Source: Clavibacter sp. B3I6
Lineage (GTDB): Bacteria > Actinomycetota > Actinomycetes > Actinomycetales > Microbacteriaceae
Length of the DNA: 64,000 bases
NCBI RefSeq assembly: GCF_030816895.1
Contig: NZ_JAUSYL010000001.1
Location: 1,302,001-1,366,000 of the forward strand
Direction: 5' to 3'
In this document: piece by piece, positions 10,401 to 18,160 of the stretch
Layout of the letters: each line of letters begins with the position of its first letter
Numbering within the stretch: the stretch's first letter is position 1
Translations under genes and position numbers: made by a program
The notes under the pieces: model-generated
What the model saw: only the letters and a program-made list of their open reading frames with translations
What the model was told of the DNA's origin: nothing
Databases searched by the model: none

Positions 10401-13043
10401 GATGTCCAGGGCGTCCAGGTCGGCCGCGTCGGTGTCGAGGATGTCCAGAGCACCGTCGATGTCCAGGACATCACCGGCGTCGATCACATCGGCACCCGCG
10501 TCGACCACGACATCGGCCACATCGACGACATCGAGGACGTCGGCCCCGGTGTCGATCGTGTCGGCGTCCGTGCCGTCGAGGTCCGTCGTGTCCACGTCCA
10601 GCGCGTCGACCGCGTCGATGACGTCGATGTCGAGCGCGTCCAGGTCAGCCGCGTCCGCGTCGAGGATGTCCAGAGCACCGTCGATGTCCAGGACATCACC
10701 CGCGTCGATCACATCCGCACCGGCGTCGACCACAACATCAGCCACATCGACGACATCGAGGACATCAGCCCCGGTGTCGATCGTGTCGGCGTCCGTGCCG
10801 TCCAGGTCCGTCGTGTCGACATCCAGCGCGTCGACCGCGTCGATCACGTCGATGTCGAGCGCGTCCAGGTCAGCGGCGTCCGCGTCGAGGATGTCCAGAG
10901 CACCGTCGATGTCCAGGACATCACCCGCGTCGATCACATCAGCACCCGCGTCGACCACAACATCAGCCACATCCACGACATCGAGGACATCAGCCCCGGT
11001 GTCGATCGTGTCGACATCCGTGCCGTCCAGGTCCGTCGTGTCGACATCCAGCGCGTCGACCGCGTCGATCACGTCGATGTCCAGCGCGTCCAGGTCAGCC
11101 GCGTCTGCGTCGAGGAGGTCCAGGCCACCGTCGATGAGGTCGAGGATGTCCGCGTCCGCCGTGTCCGCATCGGCTGCCGGAGCTGCGATGGAGAAGGTCA
11201 CCGAGGTGGGGAGGCCGACCGCGGCTCCGTCGACCGTCTGCCGCGCGGTGGCGGAGAAGGTTCCGGACGGGAGGCCCGTGAAGGTGACCGAGTAGGCGCC
11301 CGTGCCCGCGTCCGCGGTGTCCGTGAGCGTCCGGTCGCCCGCGATCACGGTGACGAGGGCCCCCGGGGTCGCGGTGCCCGAGACCGCCACCGAGGTGGTG
11401 CCGGCCGGGAACGCCTGTCCCGGGGTGGGGGCGGTGATCACGACCTGCTGGTCGGGCTCCACGGCCGCGGCGTCCGCCCGGACGGTCGCGGTGGACAGGT
11501 CGAGCGTCGCTCCGTTCGCGAGCGGCAGGAGGGCCACGCGGATGGCGCTCACGGAGAAGGATCCGGCGTCGAGGCCCTCCGCGTCGGCGAAGTCGCCCGG
11601 GGTGGACTGCGCGTTGACCGTGAGGCGCACCACCGAGTCGACCGCGGCGAGGACCGGAGCGACCGCGGCGAGCACGCCGGCTGTCGCGTCGGTCAGGCCC
11701 GTCACGACCCCGGCCCGGGTGAGGACGTTGCTGTTGTCGGTGTCGAGCTGCGGGAGGAGACCCGAGGTGAGACCGCTGATCAGCGGCTGCGTGAGGTTCG
11801 CCAGGTCCAGCGTGAGGAGCTGCGTGCCCGCGAGGTCGATGACCGGCGTCGAGTTGCCCGGACCCGTGGGGCTCACCAGGTTGGCGAGCGTCGTGTCGAG
11901 GTTGATGACGACGGCGCCGAGGTTCACACCGGGGATCGCGGGGGTGAGCGGCGGGATGCCCGGGATGCCCGGCGTCCCGATGTTCGCCGTGATCTTCGCC
12001 TGCACGCGGGTGGAGTCGAGGACCGCCTCGAGGAGCCGGTCCGGGAGGACCTGCGTGAGGATCGCCGTGAGGGCTGCGTTGACCGCCTGCGTGAGCACGG
12101 CGGTCGTCAGGACGCGCGTGTTCGGCGCCTGGCCGTCGAGGGTCTGGATCGCGTCCAGGTCGAGCGTGATGGTGCCCGTCCGGATGTCGAGCGTGACCGG
12201 GCCGCTGACGAGCGGCGTCGCGATGGCCGCGTTCACCGCCGCCTGGGTGTCGACCGTGGCCGTGATGGTCTGCGTGGTCCCGGTGACGTCGAGGAGCGGC
12301 GTGCCGAGCACCCGCGTCAGGATCCCGTCGAGGAGACCGGTCGAGGTCGGCGAGATGTTCACGCCCGTCTGGATCCCGGGGACGAGGCCGTTCACCACTG
12401 TCGTGAGGTTCGTCGCGAGGCCGCTGACGGCCGGGCTGACGAGGCGCGCGCTGCCCTGGCCGACGCTGTACTCGGAGGTGGGGGTGCCCGCGCCGCCGTC
12501 CGTGGCCCTGGCGGCGATGGCGCCGAGCTCGAGGTCGAGGTCGGAGAGCACCGTGGAGACCCCGGCCGCCTGGAGCGTGGGGCCGAGGTCGAGGGTCGCG
12601 CCACGGCCCGTGCCGTTCCCGACCGACAGGGCGCCCGTGTCGGAGACGGCGCCGGCGGCGGCGGTCGCGCCCGCGGTGCCGCTCGAGGAGTACTGCTGCA
12701 CGACGCCGACCTGCGCCGTCTGGTCCAGGCGGAGGATCTGACCGAGCTGCACGTTCCCGCCCACCTGGGCGGTGAGCAGCTGGGCGAGGACCGACGCCTC
12801 GAGCGGGCCGTCGAGGCTCGTCGGGTTCGGCGTGCCGCCGGGCGCGTACGCCGTGTAGGCGCCGCCCGTGTCGACGAGCGGTGCGAGGCCGGACAGCGTG
12901 ATCAGACGCGCCTCCGCCTCGGACTGGTCCCCCACCGCGGCGTTCGCGGGCAGGGCGCCCCCGAACGTCACGAGGGCCGCGGTGAGCCCGAAGGCCGTCG
13001 CGGTCGCCAGGCTGCTTCTGCGCCTGGGCATGTGTAGTGCCAT
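7413..13043 (-). CDS. Giant LPxTG-anchored surface protein with Asp-rich repeat stalk
   Basis: This is a 1,876-residue cell-wall protein. The signal peptide spans residues 1-35 (AxA site PANA/AV). Residues ~36-530 resemble the actinobacterial choice-of-anchor G type domain (LDLGPTLQAAG, DLDLELGAIAARATDG), followed by an Ig-like segment (~530-620). Residues ~625-1715 are a repeat of Asp plus Ala/Val/Leu/Ile/Thr/Gly with no Lys, Arg, His, Glu or aromatic residue in the unit. A further small domain (TVATVLFTQIVRG onward) follows. The end is a sortase signal LPVTG (1840-1844), a hydrophobic helix and a basic tail RGRSRRA. The ATG is preceded by GAGGGG. The open frame continues far upstream only because codons there lack stops. 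No sortase gene is in the window. A role as adhesin or stalk is inferred. Confidence 0.9.
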   Translation of the reverse strand: MALHMPRRRSSLATATAFGLTAALVTFGGALPANAAVGDQSEAEARLITLSGLAPLVDTGGAYTAYAPGGTPNPTSLDGPLEASVLAQLLTAQVGGNVQLGQILRLDQTAQVGVVQQYSSSGTAGATAAAGAVSDTGALSVGNGTGRGATLDLGPTLQAAGVSTVLSDLDLELGAIAARATDGGAGTPTSEYSVGQGSARLVSPAVSGLATNLTTVVNGLVPGIQTGVNISPTSTGLLDGILTRVLGTPLLDVTGTTQTITATVDTQAAVNAAIATPLVSGPVTLDIRTGTITLDLDAIQTLDGQAPNTRVLTTAVLTQAVNAALTAILTQVLPDRLLEAVLDSTRVQAKITANIGTPGIPGIPPLTPAIPGVNLGAVVINLDTTLANLVSPTGPGNSTPVIDLAGTQLLTLDLANLTQPLISGLTSGLLPQLDTDNSNVLTRAGVVTGLTDATAGVLAAVAPVLAAVDSVVRLTVNAQSTPGDFADAEGLDAGSFSVSAIRVALLPLANGATLDLSTATVRADAAAVEPDQQVVITAPTPGQAFPAGTTSVAVSGTATPGALVTVIAGDRTLTDTADAGTGAYSVTFTGLPSGTFSATARQTVDGAAVGLPTSVTFSIAAPAADADTADADILDLIDGGLDLLDADAADLDALDIDVIDAVDALDVDTTDLDGTDVDTIDTGADVLDVVDVADVVVDAGADVIDAGDVLDIDGALDILDADAADLDALDIDVIDAVDALDVDTTDLDGTDADTIDTGADVLDVVDVADVVVDAGADVIDAGDVLDIDGALDILDADAADLDALDIDVIDAVDALDVDTTDLDGTDADTIDTGADVLDVVDVADVVVDAGADVIDAGDVLDIDGALDILDTDAADLDALDIDVIDAVDALDVDTTDLDGTDADTVDVIVDAGDVLDIDGGLDILDTDAADLDALDIDVIDAVDALDVDTTDLDGTDADTIDTGADVLDVVDVADVVVDAGADVIDAGDVLDIDGALDILDTDAADLDALDIDVIDAIDALDVDTTDLDGTDADTVDVIVDAGDVLDIDGGLDILDTDAADLDALDIDVVDVVDALDVDTTDLDGTDADTVDVIVDAGDVLDIDGGLDILDTDAADLDALDIDVIDAVDALDVDTTDLDGTDADTIDTGADVLDVVDVADVVVDAGADVIDAGDVLDIDGALDILDADAADLDALDTDLIDAVDALDVDTTDLDGVDTDLVDADADVLDLDGTLDVLDVDAADLDALDVDVVDAVDALDVDATDLDGLDTDAVDTDADVVVDLTDVVDAGDVLDIDGGLDILDTDAADLDVLDADVIDVVDALDVDTTDLDGVDTDLVDADADVLDLDGTLDVLDVDAADLDVLDADVVDIVDALDVDATDLDGIDTDLVDADGADVVVDVADAGDVLDIDGGLDVLDVDAADLDVLDADVVDIVDALDVDATDLDGVDTDLVDADADVLDLDGTVDVLDTDAADLDVLDADVVDAVDALDVDATDLDGVDTDTVDADGADVVDADGADVVDVVDADVVDADGADVVDADGTDAVDVVDADGADVIDADGTDAGDAVDVDGADVVDADGADVVDADGTDAVDADGTDAVDADGADVVDADGTDAVDADGADVVDADGTDAIDVVDADGTDVVDADGTDAVDVVDADGADVVDADGADVVDVVDADGTDAVDVVDADGADVVDADGADVVDADGTDAVDTDGTDGDADGGSDGGDQLTVATVLFTQIVRGTGVVQQVTATGFTPGETVSATVNSTPMPLTPQIAPADGRVVFTFPIGADFELGQHSVDVTGSQSGPADLPSTQFSVIGQTVPAGQPGTPIRGGNGGYGGGILPVTGGEADGPLLLGGIALLMMLTGAGALHRGRSRRA
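7895..11170 (-). repeat. In-frame tandem repeat array encoding the Asp-rich stalk
   Basis: The best-conserved part (about 9500-11160) is built of near-identical 225-nt (75-residue) units; the same GATCGTG landmark recurs at 10560, 10785 and 11010, exactly 225 nt apart. A shorter 165-nt (55-residue) version, lacking the TGADVLDVVDVADVVVDAGA part, is interspersed. I count five long units and three short ones. Towards the C-terminus (about 7900-8520) the array degenerates into 8-residue DADGxDxV-type repeats. Asp is 26 of 75 residues in the unit. Unit length is always a multiple of three, so copy-number change keeps the frame. Confidence 0.9.
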
Positions 13044-13262
13044 GTTGGATCCCCTCGATTGCATGGCCGGCCGGCGACGCCCGAAGGGCGTGCGGACGTG
13101 CGTCATCACCGAGAGGTGGCCCCCACCCGTCCCCCCGGACCTCACGAGCGTGTCATCCGCGTTCCGGGGCGACAACACTGCGGGGCACTGGTCTGCGGGT
13201 ACGTGGGGACTGGGCGGCGGGACCAGTAGTCGCCCCAGTGGCACTACCGGGAGTCGTGCGCC

Positions 13263-13406
13263 GGAGGGCACGGCGGAGGGCACGGCGGAGGGCACGGCGG
13301 AGGGCACGGCGGAGGGCACGGCGGAGGGCACGGCGGAGGGCACGGCGGAGGGCACGGCGGAGGGCACGGCGGAGGGCACGGCGGAGGGCACGGCGGAGGG
13401 CACGGC
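13263..13406. repeat. Perfect 12-bp minisatellite, 12 copies
   Basis: The unit GGAGGGCACGGC is repeated twelve times without a mismatch over 144 bp, then breaks down at 13407. It lies outside any convincing gene, between the ackA terminator and the start of the surface-protein gene. Translation in any frame gives only low-complexity peptide (AVPS or EGTA repeats), so I do not call it coding. Perfect identity suggests recent expansion by slippage; the copy number is likely to vary between strains. Confidence 0.9.
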
Positions 13407-13407
13407 G

Positions 13408-13439
13408 GAGGCCCGCGATCCGGGGGGATCACGGGCCTC
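13408..13439 (-). terminator. Hairpin terminator of pta-ackA
   Basis: GAGGCCCGCGATCC (13408-) pairs with GGATCACGGGCCTC (to 13439) with one mismatch around a small G-rich loop. It is 54 nt beyond the ackA stop and directly abuts the minisatellite. Confidence 0.65.
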
Positions 13440-13492
13440 GGGGAGCGGTGCCGTTCGGCTGCGGGGCGTCCGCGGAGGTGCGTGGGAGCCGC

Positions 13493-14683
13493 TCAGCCGG
13501 CCGTCGCCGCGAGCGACTGCCGGGCGATCTCGAGCTCCTCGTCCGTGGGGATCACGAGCACGGCGACGGGCGAGCCCTCGGGGCTCACGAAGCGCGGCTC
13601 GGACGAGATGAGCTCGTTGCGGTCGTCGTCGATCCCGATGCCCATGAACCCCAGGCCGGCGAGGGAGCGGCGGCGGACCAGCGGGTTGTTCTCGCCCACG
13701 CCCGCGGTGAACACGACCGCGTCCACGCCGCCGAGCTGGGCCGCGTACGCGCCGACGTAGTGGCGGATACGGTGGCGGTAGACCCCGAGCGCGGTCTGCG
13801 CGGCCTCGTCGCCGTCGGCCGCGGCGCGCTGCACGTCGCGCATGTCGCCCAGCCCGGTGAGGCCGAGGAGCCCGCTCCGCCGGTTGAGCAGCGTCTCGAG
13901 GTCGTCGAGCCCGAGGTCGGTGTGGCGGGCCAGGTGGAAGAGGATCGCGGGGTCGATGTCGCCGGAGCGCGTCCCCATCACGAGGCCCTCGAGCGGGGTG
14001 AGTCCCATGGACGTGTCGATGGATCGGCCGCCCTGCACGGCCGCGGCCGACGCCCCGTTGCCGAGGTGCAGCACGATGATCCGCGTCTCCTCGAGCGGCT
14101 TCCCGAGCAGTCGGGCGGCGGCCTCCGAGACGTACTTGTGGCTCGTGCCGTGGAACCCGTAGCGGCGGATGCGGTGCGCGGCCGCGAGCTCGCGGTCGAT
14201 CGCGTACGTGTACGCCTCCGGGGGCAGCGTCTGGTGGAACGCGGTGTCGAACACGGCGACGTGCGGGACGTCGGGGAACGCGGTCTGCGCCGCCTCGATG
14301 CCCTGCAGCGCGCCGGGGTTGTGCAGCGGCGCGAGCGCGGAGAGGTCGTCGATGTCGGCCTTGACCCGGTCGGTGACCACGGTCGGCTCGACGAACACGT
14401 CCCCGCCGTGCACCACGCGGTGCCCGACCGCGACCGGCGGGTTCTCCTCGAGCGACGGCCCGTGCTCGGCGAACGCGTCCAGCATCGCCTGGAACCCGGC
14501 GGTGTGGTCGGCGATGGGCAGCTCGCGCACGGACGAGTCGCCGCCCGCCCTGTGGCGGGTGGCCCCGGTCCCCTCGCCGATGCGCTCCACGAGACCGGAC
14601 GCGAGCACGGACTCGGTCTCCATCTCGATCAGCTGGTACTTGAAGGACGACGATCCGGAGTTGACGACGAGGACGACGGGCAC
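13493..14683 (-). CDS. ackA: Acetate kinase
   Basis: It interconverts acetyl phosphate + ADP and acetate + ATP. From a GTG at 14683 (CAGGAG just upstream) it is 396 residues, the usual length. Visible are the N-terminal phosphate motif VLVVNSGSSSFKYQL (Asn8), the GHRVVHGG motif, FDTAFHQTLP, YGFHGTSHKYVS, LGNGAS and the adenosine-binding TAGVGENN. It is 56 nt downstream of pta on the same strand. The pair lets the cell make ATP by overflow to acetate or take acetate up. Confidence 0.96.
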   Translation of the reverse strand: MPVVLVVNSGSSSFKYQLIEMETESVLASGLVERIGEGTGATRHRAGGDSSVRELPIADHTAGFQAMLDAFAEHGPSLEENPPVAVGHRVVHGGDVFVEPTVVTDRVKADIDDLSALAPLHNPGALQGIEAAQTAFPDVPHVAVFDTAFHQTLPPEAYTYAIDRELAAAHRIRRYGFHGTSHKYVSEAAARLLGKPLEETRIIVLHLGNGASAAAVQGGRSIDTSMGLTPLEGLVMGTRSGDIDPAILFHLARHTDLGLDDLETLLNRRSGLLGLTGLGDMRDVQRAAADGDEAAQTALGVYRHRIRHYVGAYAAQLGGVDAVVFTAGVGENNPLVRRRSLAGLGFMGIGIDDDRNELISSEPRFVSPEGSPVAVLVIPTDEELEIARQSLAATAG

Positions 14684-14739
14684 GGGGGCTCCTGACGGGT
14701 GCGGCGGACGGGGAGGACGGCGGCGAGGACGGGACGGGC

Positions 14740-16857
14740 TCAGCCCGCCTGGATCCCCTCGGCCTGGATGGCGGTGATGGCGACGGTGTTGACGATGTCC
14801 TGCACGAGCGCGCCGCGCGAGAGGTCGTTGATGGGCTTCCGGAGTCCCTGCAGCACGGGCCCGATGGCCACGGCGCCGGCCGACCGCTGCACGGCCTTGT
14901 AGGTGTTGTTGCCCGTGTTGAGGTCGGGGAAGATGAACACCGTCGCGCGGCCCGCGACCAGCGAGTCGGGCATCTTCGTCGCCGCGACCGCCGCGTCCGC
15001 CGCCGCGTCGTACTGGATGGGGCCCTCGACCGCGAGGTCGGGGCGCAGCTCCCGCACGCGGGCCGTGGCCTGGCGGACCTTCTCGACGTCGGCGCCGGCA
15101 CCGGACTCCCCCGTCGAGTACGACAGCATCGCGATGCGCGGCTCGATGCCGAACTGGGCCGCGGTGGCGGCCGACGAGATCGCGATGTCCGCCAGCTGGT
15201 CGGCCGTGGGATCCGGGTTCACGGCGCAGTCGCCGTAGACGAGCACGCGGTCGGCGAGCGCCATGAGGAACACGCTGGAGACGACGGAGACGCCGTCCAT
15301 GGTCTTGATGATCTCGAAGCCCGGCCGGATGGTGTGCGCGGTCGTGTGCGCGGCGCCCGAGACCATGCCGTCGGCGAGCCCGAGCTGCACCATCATCGTG
15401 CCGAAGTAGGAGACGTCGGTGACGGTCTCGCGCGCGATGTCGAGCACCATGCCCTTGTGGGCGCGCAGGCGGACGTACTCCTCGGCGAACCGCTCGCGGA
15501 GCACCGCGTCGAACGGGCTGAGCACGGTCGCCCGGCCGATGTCGATGCCGAGGCCGATGGCGCGCGAGCGGACCTCGATCTCCTCGCCGAGGATCGTGAC
15601 GTCGGCGATCCCGCGGCGGAGGATCGTGCCGGCGGCCCGCAGCACGCGGTCGTCGGTGCCCTCGGGCAGCACGATGCGCTTGCCCGCCTTCCGCGCGCGC
15701 TCGATGAGGCCGAACTCGAACATGAGCGGCGTGACCACGTCGGAGCGGCTGACGTCGAGGAGCTCCAGCAGCCGGGACGTGTCCACGTGCTGCTCGAACG
15801 CGGCGAGCGCCGTGTCCATCTTCCGGGCGGACTCGGGCGAGAGCCGGCCGCGGGTCTGCGTGATGCGCTTCGCGGTCTCGTAGGTGCCGAGCTCCGTGGA
15901 GATGATCGGCAGGGTCTGGTCGAGGCCGGAGACCAGCGTCTCGATGGTGGGCGACAGCGCGAAACCGCCGTTCAGCACGATGCCCGCGACCGTCGGGAAG
16001 GTCTCGGAGGCGTGGGCGGTGAGCACGCCGAGGAGGACCTCGCTGCGGTCGCCGGGGATCACGACGATGGCGCCCTCGGTGAGGCGCGCGAGGACGTTCT
16101 CCATCGACATGGCGGAGACGACGACGCCGAGCGCCTCGCGGCTGAGGAGCGCGGGGTCGCCCTTGACGAGCTCGCCGTCGACGGCCGCGAGCAGCTCGGC
16201 GACGGTGGGGGCGACGAGGAACGCGTCCTCCGGGATCGCCCACACGGGCACGTGCGGGTCCTGCGCCTGGAGGGAGACGGGCACCGCGGCGGGGATGGCG
16301 GCCGTGATCGCCTCGAGGGCGTCGGGGTCGGCCCGGTTCACGACGACGCCGAGGAGGCCCGCGTGCGCGGTGACGAGCTCGGGGATGGCGAGGTCGGCGA
16401 TCTGGCGCATCTCGTCGGGGCTGCGGCCGCCGGACTCGTCGGTGCGCCGGCCGGTGAGCACGAGCAGCACGGGCGCGCCGAGGTTCGCCGCGATGCGCGC
16501 GTTGAAGGACAGCTCGGTGGGGCTGCCGACGTCGGTGTAGTCGCTGCCGACGATGACGACCGCGTCGCACTTCGCCTCGACGGCCTTGTAGCGCTCGACG
16601 ATGCGGGAGAGGGCGGCCTCGGGATCCGCGTGCACGTCGTCGTAGGTGACGCCCACGCACTCGTCGTAGTCGAGGTCCACGCCGTCGTGCGAGAGCAGCG
16701 CCTCGAGCACGTAGTCGCGCTCCACGATGGAGCGGGCGATGGGACGGAACACGCCCACGCGCTGGATCTGATGGGTGAGGGTGTCGAGCACGCCCAGCGC
16801 GACCGTCGACTTGCCCGAGTGCCCTTCGGCGGACGTGATGTAGATGCTCCGAGCCAT
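14740..16857 (-). CDS. pta: Phosphate acetyltransferase (long, three-domain form)
   Basis: It converts acetyl-CoA + Pi to acetyl phosphate + CoA. From ATG 16857 it is 705 residues: an N-terminal dethiobiotin-synthetase-like P-loop domain (SAEGHSGKSTVALG, 9-22), a central DRTGG domain (about 210-330) and the catalytic PTA_PTB domain (about 370-700) with LPEGTDDRVLRAAG, SYSTGESG and FPDLNTGNNTYK motifs. This matches the long enterobacterial/actinobacterial Pta. The frame is open 17 codons further upstream, but homologues begin with MARSIYI. It heads the pta-ackA operon. Confidence 0.95.
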   Translation of the reverse strand: MARSIYITSAEGHSGKSTVALGVLDTLTHQIQRVGVFRPIARSIVERDYVLEALLSHDGVDLDYDECVGVTYDDVHADPEAALSRIVERYKAVEAKCDAVVIVGSDYTDVGSPTELSFNARIAANLGAPVLLVLTGRRTDESGGRSPDEMRQIADLAIPELVTAHAGLLGVVVNRADPDALEAITAAIPAAVPVSLQAQDPHVPVWAIPEDAFLVAPTVAELLAAVDGELVKGDPALLSREALGVVVSAMSMENVLARLTEGAIVVIPGDRSEVLLGVLTAHASETFPTVAGIVLNGGFALSPTIETLVSGLDQTLPIISTELGTYETAKRITQTRGRLSPESARKMDTALAAFEQHVDTSRLLELLDVSRSDVVTPLMFEFGLIERARKAGKRIVLPEGTDDRVLRAAGTILRRGIADVTILGEEIEVRSRAIGLGIDIGRATVLSPFDAVLRERFAEEYVRLRAHKGMVLDIARETVTDVSYFGTMMVQLGLADGMVSGAAHTTAHTIRPGFEIIKTMDGVSVVSSVFLMALADRVLVYGDCAVNPDPTADQLADIAISSAATAAQFGIEPRIAMLSYSTGESGAGADVEKVRQATARVRELRPDLAVEGPIQYDAAADAAVAATKMPDSLVAGRATVFIFPDLNTGNNTYKAVQRSAGAVAIGPVLQGLRKPINDLSRGALVQDIVNTVAITAIQAEGIQAG

Positions 16858-16934
16858 GCTCGCCAGCCTATGGGCGTCGCCTGCACGGCGGCCGGGTCCG
16901 GGCTGCACGGACGCGGGCTCGTGTGCGTGTTAAA

Positions 16935-17031
16935 AGGAGAAGACCCCTCGCGCACCTGCCAGAGCCCGGCTGCCCTTGCTGCGTCTCCGCCCTGGGGGAA
17001 TTCACCTGGATGGCACCACGCGAGGAGCCGT
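16935..17031 (-). ncRNA. ffs: Signal recognition particle RNA, small bacterial type
   Basis: On the minus strand the 5' strand GCTCCTCGCG (from about 17029) pairs with CGCGAGGGG near 16942-16950, and inner strands GTGCCA and TGGCAGG pair. The apical part reads CCAGG-GCG-GAGA-CGC-AGCA, that is, helix 8 with a GNRA tetraloop and the conserved CAGG/AGCA internal loop bound by Ffh. A short run of T (CTTTTAA) follows. Ends are approximate to a few bases. It scaffolds Ffh for co-translational membrane targeting. Confidence 0.85.
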
Positions 17032-17117
17032 CGCCCAGTGTACCCGACGCGCGGAGCCCGGCGGTCGGGGCGTCGCCGCCCAGGAGCCGGTCACGAAGCG
17101 CGCGTACCGTGGAGCGC

Positions 17118-17771
17118 ATGCGCATAGTCATCGCCGGAGGACACGGCCAGATCGCCCGACTGCTCGAACGACGCCTCGCCGACGCGGGCCACCAGCCCGT
17201 CGGCATCGTCCGCAACCCCGACCACTCCGCCGACCTCGCCGAGGCGGGCGCGGAGGCCCTCGTGCTCGATCTCGAGAAGAGCGACGTGGGCCAGGTCGCC
17301 GAGGCGCTCCAGGGCGCCGACGCCGTGGTCTTCGCGGCGGGCGGCGGGCCCGACTCGGGCCCCGAGCGCAAGCTCACCATCGACCGCGACGGCGCCATCC
17401 TGCTGGCGGACGCGGCCCAGCGCGCGGGCGTCACCCGCTACGTCATGATCTCCGCCATGGCCGTCGACGGCTTCGACCCCGACAGCGACGACACCTACGA
17501 GATCTACCAGCGCGCCAAGTCCGAGGCCGACGCCGACCTCCGGGCACGCGACCTCGACTGGACCATCGTGCGCCCCGGGGGTCTCACGGACGAGCCGGGC
17601 ACCGGCCGGATCCAGGTCGGCACCTCCACGGGCCGCGGCACCATCCCCCGCGCCGACGTCGCCGAGATCGTGGCGACCGCGCTCATCGACGGCACGGGCG
17701 TCCGCGTCCAGTTCGAGGCGGTCTCGGGCGAGGAGCCCGTCGCCGAGGCTCTCGCGGGACTCCGCTACTAG
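17118..17771 (+). CDS. NAD(P)-binding (atypical short-chain dehydrogenase) protein
   Basis: The 217-residue protein has a Rossmann start MRIVIAGGHGQIARLL (GGxGxIG-type, residues 7-12), the AAG motif after the fourth strand (VVFAAGGG), MISAMAVDG and a YEIYQRAKSEAD helix with Tyr/Lys in the usual active-site spacing. This is the NAD(P)H-binding family of YwnB/YhfK-like proteins, whose substrates are mostly unknown. GGAG lies 5 nt before the ATG. It stands alone, with a strong terminator after it. Confidence 0.85.
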   Translation: MRIVIAGGHGQIARLLERRLADAGHQPVGIVRNPDHSADLAEAGAEALVLDLEKSDVGQVAEALQGADAVVFAAGGGPDSGPERKLTIDRDGAILLADAAQRAGVTRYVMISAMAVDGFDPDSDDTYEIYQRAKSEADADLRARDLDWTIVRPGGLTDEPGTGRIQVGTSTGRGTIPRADVAEIVATALIDGTGVRVQFEAVSGEEPVAEALAGLRY

Positions 17772-17801
17772 ACCACCGCCCGAGCGCCGGGCGCTCGTCC
17801 T

Positions 17802-17838
17802 GATGACGGCCCCCTCCTCCCCGGAGGGGGCCGTCATC
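17802..17838 (+). terminator. Strong hairpin terminator
   Basis: GATGACGGCCCCCTCC pairs perfectly with GGAGGGGGCCGTCATC around a short C-rich loop, 30 nt after the stop of the NAD(P)-binding protein gene. It is symmetrical and could act on both strands. Confidence 0.8.
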
Positions 17839-18018
17839 GCTTCCGGGCTGCTGAGGCACCCGGGTCGTGCCGCGGAGACGCCTCGGGCCGACGGCACCCG
17901 AAGCCGTCGTCCTCCCGCGCGTCACCGCATCGTGCGCCGTGCGCACCGTCCGGAGCATCCCCATGCCCGGACGTGACCCACGCTAGGAGCGTCGGGACGG
18001 GTCCCCCACAGTGCCGAC

Positions 18019-18048
18019 TACTTATTTCCGCGGGGCTTCCGATAAGTA
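18019..18048. promoter_or_regulatory. Inverted repeat upstream of the LuxR-type regulator
   Basis: Perfect arms TACTTAT (18019-18025) and ATAAGTA (18042-18048) enclose two direct TTCCG copies. The 8-mer TTTCCGCG also occurs three times at 18025, 18077 and 18141. The stretch is clearly AT-richer than its surroundings. It is a good candidate operator/promoter for the following regulator gene. The rest of the 17772-18160 gap holds only the terminator. Confidence 0.5.
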
Positions 18049-18160
18049 ACAGGCAGTGTGCTGGCTCACTAGCCGATTTCCGCGCAAGATGGACGGAACA
18101 CGGTCCGTGCCGCCTCGGGGGATGCAGCACGGCTCACCGCTTTCCGCGACGGGGGTCACC

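Larger units (their letters stand above)
13044..13492. other. Intergenic region between ackA and the surface-protein gene
   Basis: No gene is seen. From the surface gene outward it holds a stem-loop with a TTCG loop on the minus strand (13076-13092, CACGCCC/GGGCGT) that would lie in the 5' untranslated region, a 7-bp inverted repeat ACTGGTC/GACCAGT (13187-13193 and 13221-13227), GTAGT/ACTAC arms (13226-13230, 13243-13247), the 12-bp minisatellite and the ackA terminator hairpin. The promoter of the surface gene should be here but no clear -35/-10 pair is visible. Confidence 0.6.

Noticed and set aside
7895..11170. Evenly spaced repeats that could be taken for a CRISPR array.
   Set aside because: Units are 165-225 nt, in frame, without unique spacers, and inside a continuous gene; no cas genes are present.
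7308..13037. Very long open frames on the opposite strand across the Asp-rich repeat (1,909 and 1,242 residues).
   Set aside because: They are shadows of the repeated codons; they start and end with no signal and give only low-complexity peptides, while the minus-strand frame has signal peptide, known domain and LPVTG.
12868..14695. Plus-strand open frames through the 12-bp minisatellite (EGTA or similar repeats).
   Set aside because: The repeat length is a multiple of three so any frame stays open; there is no ribosome site or non-repetitive conserved part.
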